Below are positions 24,801 through 34,540 of a DNA stretch of 64,000 bases, piece by piece (the first letter of the stretch is position 1; every line of letters begins with the position of its first letter). Source of the stretch: Morinoia aosen (lineage: Eukaryota; Arthropoda; Malacostraca; Amphipoda; Talitridae); assembly GCA_030386875.1 (NCBI GenBank), contig CM059572.1, forward strand, positions 40,049,732 to 40,113,731, read 5' to 3'. The notes beneath the pieces are model-generated. The model did not search any database, was not told the origin of the DNA, and worked only from the letters and a program-made list of their open reading frames with translations. Made by a program: the position numbers and the translations under genes.

Positions 24801-24970
24801 TCAACCCATTTCCTGAAAAATTACCATACTCCGATTATTTTTTACATCAAGCCTTCGCATTGAAATTTGATGCAACATTAAAATGTTCTTCTGAGTACTG
24901 TGTTGGATTGCTTATTTGTGCAGCCTCCCCACTGTGTGGTAGAGTGGTGAGCAATGCGCTCTTCGTGAAT
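21820..24970. other. No supported gene
   Basis: AT-rich DNA. The 22419-22757 region is GC-richer and open on plus for 112 codons, but reads as no known protein. No further repeats beyond short A/T tracts. Confidence 0.4.
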
Positions 24971-26050
24971 GGGATTGGTGGGCTGTGTGCACAGCATGAG
25001 TGGGGCTGGTGGGCTGTGTGCACAGCATGAGTGGGGCTGGTGGGCAGTGTGCACAGCATGAGTGGGGCTGGTGGGCAGTGTACACAGCATGAGTGGGGCT
25101 GGTGGGCTGTGTGCACAGCATGAGTGGAGCTGGTGGGCTGTGTGCACAGCATGAGTGGAGCTGGTGGGCTGTGTGCACAGCATGAGTGGGGCTGGTGGGC
25201 AGTGTGCACAGCATGAGTGGGGCTGGTGGGCAGTGTGCACAGCATGAGTGGGGCTGGTGGGCTGTGTGCACAGCATGAGTGGGGCTGGTGGGCAGTGTGC
25301 ACAGCATGAGTGGGGCTGGTGGGCAGTGTACACAGCATGAGTGGGGCTGGTGGGCTGTGTGCACAGCATGAGTGGAGCTGGTGGGCTGTGTGCACAGCAT
25401 GAGTGGAGCTGGTGGGCTGTGTGCACAGCATGAGTGGGGCTGGTGGGCAGTGTGCACAGCATGAGTGGGGCTGGTGGGCAGTGTGCACAGCATGAGTGGG
25501 GCTGGTGGGCAGTGTGCACAGCATGAGTGGAGCTGGTGGGCTGTGTGCACAGCATGAGTGGGGCTGGTGGGCTGTGTGCACAGCATGAGTGGGGCTGGTG
25601 GGCTGTGTGCACCGCGTGAGTGGGGCTGGTGGGCTGTGTGCACAGCATGAGTGGGGCTGGTAAGCTGTGTGCACAGCATGAGTGGGGCTGGTGGGCTGTG
25701 TGCACCGCGTGAGTGGGGCTGGTGGGCTGTGTGCACAGCATGAGTGGGGCTGGTGGGCTGTGTGCACAGCATGAGTGGAGCTGGTGGGCTGTGTGCACAG
25801 CATGAGTGGGGCTGGTGGGCTGTGTGCACAGCATGAGTGGGGCTGGTGGGCTGTGTGCACCGCGTGAGTGGGGCTGGTGGGCTGTGTGCACAGCATGAGT
25901 GGAGCTGGTGGGCTGTGTGCACAGCATGAGTGGGGCTGGTGGGCAGTGTGCACAGCATGAGTGGGGCTGGTGGGCTGTGTGCACAGCATGAGTGGGGCTG
26001 GTGGGCTGTGTGCACAGCATGATTGGGGCTGGTGAGGAAAATGCACAGTT
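24971..26050. repeat. 31-bp G-rich minisatellite, 34 copies
   Basis: The unit starts ggggctggtgggctgtgtgc and ends acagcatgagt (31 bp), with a first copy at 24971 and a degenerate last copy after 26024. Each unit has 15 G and 5 C on plus, giving strong G skew, plus the 8-bp palindrome tgtgcaca. As 31 is not a multiple of 3, successive units shift frame and all three minus frames stay open (367-408 codons, Pro/His/Cys-rich); these are artefacts. Copies 1-8 (25002-25249) show the same ordered variant pattern as copies 9-16 (25250-25497), a 248-bp higher-order duplication. A ccgcg variant marks copies 20, 23 and 28. Confidence 0.95.
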
Positions 26051-26117
26051 AGACCCAATGCAGTTAGACCCAAAATTCCAGTTTGAAAGGAATGTTATCC
26101 TGATTTTACTTATTTAT

Positions 26118-26369
26118 TTACACCCACAACTTGTATTCAAGCGAAATAGCTTCATAATATATTGCTGCATGTTCTTTAAGGCCCATGACATCTATGCGAT
26201 CGGGCAACCTTTCCAATCGATCATTTAAAACTGACACAAAATTTAGAGAGGAGTTGCCTGGTGGAGGGAGAGCGACGTGTCGATGAGGCAGGCGATACAG
26301 TCCGTTAGCAGCGACACCGCGAATATCCCTGAGCGCACGCTGCCGAGCGTGTTTTACAGTGCATTTCAC
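26118..26369 (-). CDS. Possible terminal exon or ORF, unrecognised
   Basis: An 83-codon minus-strand frame in DNA that is GC-richer than its flanks. It reads in part LPPPGNSSLNFVSVLNDRLE and ends ...EYKLWV before a TAA. The stop overlaps AATAAATAAG, a possible poly(A) signal, so this could be the last coding exon of a minus-strand gene or the 3' end of a retroelement ORF. The first ATG is not demonstrably the start, and an acceptor-like gcgctcag precedes part of it. I do not recognise the family. The G-rich minisatellite begins only ~70 bp past the stop. Confidence 0.25.
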   Translation of the reverse strand: MKCTVKHARQRALRDIRGVAANGLYRLPHRHVALPPPGNSSLNFVSVLNDRLERLPDRIDVMGLKEHAAIYYEAISLEYKLWV

Positions 26370-27057
26370 CCTTTTGTTGTTACCGTTTTGCTTTTTCCTT
26401 ACGTTCCTAAATGAACTTTGTTTGTGTGTGGGAATTAATAGGTTCTATTGATTTGCTTGGCAAGATGTCTTTCGCTTTAAATGTTTTTCTTCTGACAGCA
26501 CTTGTGTTAGTTTTAAGCGCGCAACGATGTGAGTTAGCCATGCGAGACCTCATAGCAAAAGAGCTAATCTCTAAGAATATGAAGTGAGCATCTAATATGA
26601 AATTTTCCCCCGGAGGAGAATGAGTGTAGCTTTATCTAAGAAATATGCATTACAAAGTTTGAGACCTGGGAGTTCTGTGTTTATGAGCCCCAGAAAACGA
26701 ATAAACAGGCTGGTCACACTTCAAGACGTAAAGTTTGCAATTATCAAATAACAGACTTTCAGATAAAAAGCCCCGCAGGATCAAGCTTCAGCTAACTGCG
26801 CACGCTCTTCTGACTACCTCCATGTTCTGTACATTCTGATTTTTAAAACACCAGAACAAATGATGTTATCAAATTTTTAAAAAGACAGGCGAGAAAAGTT
26901 GTGTAACTCGCATAAACAAGTTTTTTGATGTTCAAGAGCGGAAATAAGGTATTTCACTCGAGGGCGCCTTAAATCAGGAATGAAATATCCTTGCCACAAG
27001 ATGCTGCCGTTTGCCTAGATGCACTGGCACACCTTATGCGTGCCATTGGAGATACAG
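26370..27057. other. No gene seen
   Basis: AT-rich, with stops in all frames and no repeat structure noticed. Confidence 0.4.
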
Positions 27058-27193
27058 CCTCGTTTCAAAAACCAAATCTTCTCATCATTATAAAAACCAA
27101 AACTAGCCTTTATTCCGGAAATTAAATCTCGACTTCATTGCTTTAACCAAAACTTGGCTTCATTCCAAAAATCAAAACTTGACTTCATTCAGC
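27058..27193. repeat. Imperfect ~30-bp tandem repeat
   Basis: Four diverged units built on accaaaacttggcttcattc, followed by caaaaa. The spacing varies between about 28 and 38 bp. Non-coding. Confidence 0.55.
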
Positions 27194-27786
27194 CATATTT
27201 TGAAAGACTTTCGCAAACTGTTCTATGCCAATTTTTCTTGTTTACAATTTTCATTTTTCTATGCAGCAAAAATTTTTTGTTATGCTCTTAAAAACTCAAA
27301 CGCTTTGATTACAATTAAAATAGCGACACAAGACTTTAACGAAATTGTACCTGGATTTTGAAACTCAACATGTGTAAAACAAGCTCGTACGGACGGAGAA
27401 TGAACATGCTCACTGTTCTAAAACGAAGCAACCTTAACATGCGTTCTCTGAGGCAAGTGCTGCCTCTGCTTACTGGTTCTGCAGTCGGAAGGCATACTGC
27501 GGGCCTCGTAAAGGCTAACCAGACGCATTTGAGCAAATTTCCTAGCCTACTTTCCCTCTCTGCCGCTCCTCTCCTTCTCTCTTGCAGTTAAACTTTCCGT
27601 GGCAGTAGCGTCAATTGGACCAGTCGGACGCTGCCTAGACTTGAGCGCCGTGCTATCCAGGCTTGATTTGGCGAGCCTGGCTCATGGGTGAGCAGGATTG
27701 CAGGGTTGTTGGACGTATGTTAGAGGTCGTTAGTCGGACGAACGATGGGAAGAGGTTGTTGGGTCAATGTTCGAGGTCGTTTGTCC
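27194..27786. other. No gene; two-copy 50-bp repeat near its end
   Basis: 27704-27740 (ggttgttggacgtatgttag...) is repeated in diverged form at 27754-27791 (ggttgttgggtcaatgttcg...), just before the 74-bp array. A GC-richer patch at 27400-27600 has opposing 66-77 codon frames without known domains. Confidence 0.4.
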
Positions 27787-28055
27787 GATGGTTGTAAGCA
27801 GTCTCCAGTTTGCTCAATGCCTTTGATCGCTTGAAAGATGATGCTTGGGGGTGTTTATTGGATGGTTGTTAGCAGTCGTCTGTTTGGCTTGTGCCTTTGA
27901 TCGCTTGAAAAATCGTGCTTGGGGATGTTTATTGGATGGTTGTCAGCAGTCTTATGTTTCGCCATTGCCTTTGGTCGTTTGAAAGATGATGCTTTGGGGA
28001 TGTTATTGCTTTAGATCACTTGAAAGATGATGTTTGCAATTTTCCATCGGACGGT
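27787..28055. repeat. 74-bp tandem repeat, 3.6 copies
   Basis: Units at 27787-27860, 27861-27934 and 27935-28008 are each exactly 74 bp and share gatggttgt, agcagtc, gcctttgatcgcttgaaa and gcttggggatg. A partial, more diverged copy follows to about 28055. No insertions or deletions change the unit length, although base substitutions are common. Confidence 0.85.
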
Positions 28056-28785
28056 TTTGGCATTCTTGAGCTGGGTAAATGTTACGCGTAGCGCTTGTCC
28101 GACAATTTTATTTACTTATTTGTCAAATCACTTATCAGACAATCGTTGCTGATCATTTGCCAGGAGATTGCTTGGAGCCTTCTCTCCCTCTCCAAAGCGA
28201 ATGTTACAGGTTTGTCTTGGGCGATAAATGGCAATATCAAACGGATATCATTATCTCTGAATTAGTAGGTTTATAAAACTCCTCAGACATTTCTATAACG
28301 TCGGATATTGAGTCACAGATGTATACCTTAAAATTCTTGTTTAGATGCCAATGCCGCACACAGATCGTTTCCACTTCTTGATTTGGCAAATGTATTTGTT
28401 GTTTGTCTGTTCTACGCGAATCACTTACTCATAGTAGGTTTTTTATCGGGAGATTCTTTTTTAGATATTAAAATTTTATACTTTAGTTTCCAGAAGAAAA
28501 TTGCTACAAATAATTTACCGTAGTTTAGATGTACATACGAATATACTCCCCGGATTTTTGCCTTCCTGCACCCAGCTATTTCGCTAACCCAATTTCATTG
28601 CAAACTTTTTGAATAATTCAGAATGATTCTTAAAAATGAGCTTTTCAAAATAACCATTCCTCGAACACATCTCATCTTAAACAGTTCAACTCCGTTGTTC
28701 GCTTCTAAAATGCCTGTTTACTCGCCCACATCGGAGCTGCCGAACGCTAGTCACACCGGTAATATATCCTGAGGAAGACCATGCG
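28056..28785. other. No gene seen
   Basis: AT-rich; a 65-codon plus frame at 28079 is not recognisable. Confidence 0.4.
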
Positions 28786-29245
28786 GAAAACCACATTCAA
28801 GTCCGATGAATAGATAACATAGAAACTCATGGGATGCCACAGTGAAAACCGTAGGGAAAACCACTAGGAAGAGGTAAAACCGCAAGAGAGATTATAAGGA
28901 AGGCCACAGGGAAAACCGCAGGATAGACTACAAGATGGACCTTAGGAAAACATACAGGAAAAACCTAAAGAAAAACCGTGAGGATGACCACTAGAAAGTC
29001 CCTAAGGAAGACCACAGGAAAGATTTTAAGAAAGATCAAAAGAAAGACCGCGGGCAAAACCACACGAAAGACTGAAGAGATTACCTCAGGAAAATTCAGA
29101 GAGATTACCTCAGGGAAAACCGCAGGGAAGACCACAAGAAAGGCCTTAAGGAAGACCACGAGAAAAACCGCGGGAAAAACCGCAGGGAAGACTGAAGAGA
29201 AGACCTCAGGGGATACAGCAGGGAAGACCACAAGGACCGGCAGTT
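28786..29245. repeat. Degenerate 15-bp purine-rich tandem repeat
   Basis: Built on units like gaaaaccgcagggaagaccac, with about 15-bp spacing and many substitutions. The plus frame reads as a degenerate Lys/Thr pentapeptide series (KTAGK, TTRKT) and the minus frame as a VFPAV-like series. Both are by-products of a period divisible by three. It is older and more diverged than the 18-, 24- and 48-bp arrays. Confidence 0.75.
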
Positions 29246-29880
29246 GTGAGGGCTGACTGGCGCACATCAAATCCCGTCCGCCAGCGCTGCTTGATGAGCA
29301 AACTTTGGCTTCTTTTCGAAACGACTCCAAATTTTTGATGCGCTGGACGCGACTAAGTTTAAATTTTTGGATCGTTTTCTAGATGGAAGAAAAGATTGAA
29401 GGCGTAAGTTCCCTAAGAGTATTGGGAGAGAAGAAAAGTTCATTTTCAATGAGTCATGATCAAAGCACTCGTTGTGTGAGACATGAGGGGTGATAGAAAC
29501 GGCGTGTGACGTCATTAGGGACTTTTTAAGCGTGTGTTAGTACGGACAGTTGGTATTAATTTACAACGTTTTGAAAACTCGGGCATCATCGTGCGAAAGT
29601 TTATGTTGCGTTGTAAGGTTTCTGGTGATGAGTGTATTATAATTCATCGAAGACTCGAAGCGAGTGACTCATTTAATTCTTTTATTGGTGTGACACACTG
29701 TTAAGTCTTTCTTAGCTATAATGTAAATATTTTTACACGTTTGAATACGATTTGAAGTGTGTTAATTCAAGCAGATTATAGCATTATTTAAGCGCTTGTG
29801 GTAAAAACCGCTCTATTCATCAGTGATCAAATGAAATACCTAAAATTGTTACGACGGGACGAGCGCAATAATCTATTTTG
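29246..29880. other. No gene seen
   Basis: AT-rich, with no recognisable frame or repeat. Confidence 0.4.
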
Positions 29881-30017
29881 ACACATTATAATGACGGTTA
29901 CTGCCTAAATCTTCACTCACTTGTATCATTTCTCCTAAGATTTTGGTGCGCCATAATGTCCTTTCCTGCATAAATCTCCACATATTTGAATCATTTCATA
30001 CGAGATTTTCACGCGAC
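29881..30017. repeat. Two-copy ~68-bp tandem repeat
   Basis: 29882-29948 and 29949-30017 align: cataatgtcctttcctgcat against cattataatgacggttactg, then the shared core taaatctNcac...cacgagatttt-like end. Diverged, with only two clear copies. Confidence 0.45.
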
Positions 30018-32404
30018 ACAGTGTAAAGCTTTCCATTTTGCGTGAGATTTCTGTAATTAGTCTCGAGTGATATTTCATGAGCCCATAGCTTCTTGTGTCA
30101 TCGGCCCGTCCTGTAGAACACGGGATGTTTTGTCCATGTCTAGAAGTCCGGAGCCCGGCTCGTTCATCACGCCTTTTTCTTGCACTCCGCCGTCAAGCGA
30201 AAAACTAAAAGCAATTTAGTTTTTTGACGAGCCTTTACCAATAAACCGATAATTTTATTTCTGTCGCCATACTTTTCAGAAAGTTTAAATCTCGCACTTT
30301 TCTTCCTCTCGGAAAATCAGTGTAACTTGTTATCGAACATTTGTTTTGTCCCCGTTTGATCTTTTGCTCCTCACACTACGGTGTTGCTGGAAACATAATG
30401 GAGGAATATAACAAAATGTGCGGATATTGCTTGAAAAAATTTGCATTTTTTTGTGTTTGCAGGGTTAGCTTCAAAATGAATCGAACATGATTATTTCTCA
30501 CGTCCAAAATAATCTTGCTTGGAAATAAACTTCTGTCAGTTGGGATCCAAATGAAACTCGATAAGCTCATCCTTAACTAGAATGCAGTTAACAGCTATAA
30601 CTGCTTAACAACAACTTTACATTAGGCCTCAACATTAACTGTGCATTCAGTGGCAACACAAACACATTGATGCTGAGCTCATGTATCAAAACTGAGATGC
30701 CGATGAAACAAATCACTTCTTTACCACGCATACCTTATTTCTTGATGACAATCGGCTGATTGTTCTAGATGGTAGCACTAAAAGAGATAAGAAACACTGA
30801 AAGGAAATTAATGTTCTTCTCCCTATTTTAGAAATCCTGCATGCTCATTGGGGATATTTAGAATTTCTGTGCTCGCTTATACTGTTTGTCTTTGTTAGTA
30901 TGCCAGAAAGAATCAGCATTCCGCTAAGGCAACCTTGCTTGTAAATCGTTTTGTCAGAAAGCTGCAGCAGAAAATTGTATGAGTTCTTTAAGGTAAAGGT
31001 TGGCCCTATTTTTTTACTTATGCCTTTAATTCTTCTGATGGTGTTTAAGAACTTCTTAATGACCCGAACACGTCGAGTTATTAAGATGACGGGTAGTTCT
31101 TTCCTTCTCATTTTACTGGCTAGTTCTGGAAGTATTCCTGCAATACAGAATGACCACGCAAATGACCCTTAGTATCCGGAACTTATTTGAGAGCGAACTG
31201 CTGCTGCAAACACTTATTTCGTCACGATAGTGCAAATACATTCCGAAAAGCTACTCGTGCAAATATATAACAATACTAGTGTACACGGTACGTCAAAAAT
31301 GATGGGATTCATTATTTTCCTTGAATAAGTTTCCCAGATGCGGATGACCAACAAATATATCTATCCTAATTGTACCTATGATGAAAATATTTTTTTACAT
31401 GTGCACTGGTGAAACTCGTATCACAGATATGGTTATTAAGCATCCCTTATGAGTTTGACAAAAAAAAAACAGAAGAAGCGGATACCAAACAAATACATGA
31501 ATAAATAAACACTCCACAGAAATAAACAATGTACTCAAATTGTTTCTTGAGTAAATTAAAAACATACCTATATGTAATGTGCCAAGTTCATTTTGCTGAA
31601 CTTAAGCACTGCTATTATCTGTACTGAACAATAATTTTTAGAGGAAATCATACATAACTTATCCCATTTTTTCAGCGACTTGATCCATCGTGATGGACTC
31701 CTTCTAGGACAGTGGGCAGACTCTGATTCTATCAAACTGAGGCGATAAAACTTCATGATGTTTTTAAAATTTTCTGTCATACATGTACCTCAACCAAATG
31801 ACGTGTTACTCTTTGAATTCGGTGCCTATATCTATGAGCTTTGGTATCTGTTTTAGGCGTTCATCCCTCAGACCGTGAATAAAGTTGCGGCGCAGCCGTG
31901 TCTTGTTGTTCTGTTTGACTACAACCGAGCGCTTCAGGTGCGGTTGTGGGCATTAGGAATATTCTTGGTCTCAAGTGAGTTGCATTAGAAACAATTTTCA
32001 TAGCAACTTTGCAGCTGAAATGAACTTCAAAAAGTTCATTTGATCATTAGTGCTGCAATTTATAAAAAAAATCCAACCTACATAGCGAGGGACCTATGAA
32101 ACTTCGATAAAATCTCTAGTTGATCTGAGTTCCCTACTTGCTTGAGAGCTTCATTTTCTCCGTCCAAGCTGCACTTTCAACATAGAACAAAATTCATTTA
32201 GCTGTTCCTTGTAAAAACTTGAGATAAATATTTAAATTCCCGCAGTCTATGTTGTGGATATCATACCTTACCAGAAGAATAATTTCTAAATATTACTTAT
32301 ACATTATTATTATGAGAAGTCTGACCCACCATGTCACGGGCGGTACCGTACGTAATGATTTGCTACACAAACGGTATTTCACTTCTCAGTCTGGACCATG
32401 ACAA
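30018..32404. other. No supported gene
   Basis: AT-rich. Overlapping frames at 30845-31172 (88 codons minus, 73 plus) contain no motif I can assign. Poly(A) tracts occur near 31460. Confidence 0.4.
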
Positions 32405-32658
32405 GGTGCTGCTATAGCTTGAGGTCTCCCACACTACAGCATGAGACCTACCTCTAGTTAGTACTACAGCGTGAGGTCTACCACACTATAGCATGAGATC
32501 TACTGTACTTCTAGCTAGTACTACAGCGTGAAATAAAATTAGGCTGCGAATTGATATTACTTATATCCATACAAATAATTTAGCAATAAACACTTACTTT
32601 GTGCATATCAAACTGAGTAGGCGATACGTGGCGGTAGACCTCACGCTATAACAGCACC
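32405..32658. mobile_element. 254-bp element with ~28-bp terminal inverted repeats
   Basis: The left end ggtgctgctatagcttgagg continues tctcccac. The right end, read on minus, is ggtgctgttatagcgtgagg continuing tctaccgc, which matches at about 24 of 28 positions. The left half also holds tandem variants of the same motif (actacagcgtgaggtctacc and ctatagcatgagatctac). It has no coding capacity, so it looks like a MITE or the end of a DNA transposon with subterminal repeats. No clear target-site duplication was seen. Confidence 0.6.
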
Positions 32659-33084
32659 CGTAAATGTTTCGCGTATGGTGATGTCTAACAGACACAAGTG
32701 TTGCTCCGATTTTCCTATCACAATATTATTGCGAAAACAATGCTTGGTCAAATACAACATAAACGCACACGAAAGAACTGTGCAGCTACGACCACACTGC
32801 AGGGGTTCAGAGGAGCATGTCACTGGCGCATCACGGCAGCCCGGCCTCCGACACGCTGCTCTCTGCATGCTGATATCAACCCGACGCATGCCGCTCCTTC
32901 ATTTCTTTTGTACGGTGGCTCGCATCATCGATATTTCAGCGCCAAGTTGGGAGGGTCTCTGCCATATTTTGGCCGTCGGTTTTCAACTTTTGGACGCGAA
33001 TTCATTGTAAATTCAGAGACTCGTGCATTAGAAGTCGCACGGCTGATGGCGGCCGCGACGAAGCTCCGCTACACTGCCTCCTAA
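32659..33084 (+). other. GC-richer stretch with a 128-codon frame, unassigned
   Basis: 32698-33084 is open on plus for 128 codons (includes FLLYGGSHHRYFSAKLGGSL), with two overlapping frames of 82 and 111 codons. The base composition itself makes stops rarer here. No domain, signal peptide or splice-supported structure is seen; coding is possible but unsupported. Confidence 0.15.
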
Positions 33085-33907
33085 ACTTACGTCTCCTCTC
33101 AATTGCTTTCTCTTACGCTTTAGATTTGTCCGTATTATTTCATTGTGCTCTGAGCTAGGTTGCGATTGATGTATGTTTAGCTCTGATTTGGTGTCTTAAA
33201 TGAAATTTATGTATTTTTCTGTTTTGGTTTCTTTTTCTCTTTTAGTATATTACTCAGTGTCTTAATGTTTTGCTCTCTGAGTCTGGCGATGGGCTTTGGG
33301 GGTCAAGAAAATGGGTTGTTATATCGAAATGAAAAGAAAGCTCGCGATTTTTGAAAGCTCAAATAATTTGCAGATTTAGTTTTTGAAGAGACTATTTGGC
33401 TTTAGATTTTGAAGACGAGCACGCCTTTGAACTGGCTTACCAGTTTTAGGTTTGAAATACCGAACATGCTTTTGCCATTGAAAAATTTAACCATCCTCCC
33501 AGAAAGGTTGTATTATCTACCTCTTTACGGTGCTGCGCGTACTTTTCCTTTTGGTTCGTGGAATATTTGGTGTAAAACTTTAATGTTTCTTAAAAGCACA
33601 TTGGAAGGAATCAAGTTATCTTTTGGCTTGGAATTTCAAGTGTATCTAACGCCAAACGTTTTTTTCATGTCGACGTCTTATGAAATACTAAATGTACTTT
33701 AAAAATTTTCTCCCGCATTTATGCGTTCTAAGGCAACCTCATCCTCCGTGCAACTAAAATAAATGCATCGCCTTTACTGCTCATTATCATTAAAAACCGT
33801 CACCAAATTTTTTCATATGAATTACATCATACTCATCAAGCGGCCAGTAAATTACATTTTTCCTAATGCTTCCAATACATTGGATACATACATCAAGCGA
33901 CCCAAAC
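33085..33907. other. No supported gene
   Basis: T-rich DNA; a 97-codon plus frame at 33409 shows no known domain. Confidence 0.35.
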
Positions 33908-34540
33908 ATCGGGTCTGAGTATTGTTCGTCACCTACATGGCTGGAACTAAGATTTGTTCTTAGTTAAACTCGTCAGAACTAAATATTGTTCTTCGCTTAC
34001 GACGTCGAAACTTGGTGTTGTTCTTCACTGACAACTTCAAAGTTAAGATTTGTTCTTCGTTTGTGAAATCGGAATTAAACATTGTTTATTTTTCGTTTAT
34101 GACCTCTCAGGGGTATAGAAATAATGCTTTTGTGTAAATCCGCGCTCCAAGGAGAAAGACGAGAGGCCTCTATCTGAAGGTTAGGGAAAACTTCCTTTGT
34201 TGAAATAGAATAAGTTTCTTGTTTTGCAACGGACCATTTTTTCGTCAGTTCACTACAGTCCTCTTCTTTAGCTCCTGTTTTCTCTCCCTCAACTTCTATC
34301 TATCTTGTTTCATGAAATCCTTTTAACCTTGAAAATTCTAAGCTCAGAGTGTGGGGACACACCTAGAGCTCAGATTCCTTTTCCTGTCAATTCCATTTTA
34401 AATAAAAATTTTTTCCCTTCTCTTTCGGGAGCGCCTTTGTTGTGATTAGGGAGGCTGGAACTAAATTTTACGCAATCTAATATGATTATCATTGATGACG
34501 CTGGAATTAGGTGTTGTTCTTCACTTATGACATTATGACA
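33908..34540. repeat. ~32-bp tandem repeat split by a DR insertion
   Basis: About six units share the pattern ggaactaagatttgttcttc followed by a variable tatgac-type end between 33908 and 34103. After the DR element (34104-34494) the pattern resumes with ggaattaggtgttgttcttc at about 34502. The interrupted repeat gives independent evidence for the DR boundaries. Confidence 0.65.
34104..34494 (+). mobile_element. DR family copy E, inserted in a tandem repeat
   Basis: A 391-bp diverged copy beginning ctctcaggggtatagaaata, with the core gtcagttcactacagtcctc and the end tttgttgtgattagggaggc then tggaactaaatttt. It is bordered by atgac at 34099-34103 and 34495-34499, a probable 5-bp target-site duplication. 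It carries an insertion of about 40 bp relative to copies A and F in its 3' half (tcagagtgtggggacacacc region). Confidence 0.7.

Noticed and set aside
24847-26073. Three minus-strand ORFs of 367-408 codons as a Pro/His/Cys-rich protein
   Set aside because: All three frames are open because a 31-bp unit cycles through frames. They are the same repeat read three ways.
28965-29330. Lys/Thr-rich or Val/Phe-rich repetitive protein
   Set aside because: By-product of a degenerate 15-bp purine-rich repeat.
30845-31172. Possible reverse-transcriptase-like fragment on minus (FLNTIRRIKGISKKIG)
   Set aside because: No RT motif can be placed, and the opposite strand is open over the same span. Composition explains it.
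32405-32658. Target-site duplication for the terminal-inverted-repeat element
   Set aside because: Flanks gacaa and cgtaa do not match over a convincing length.
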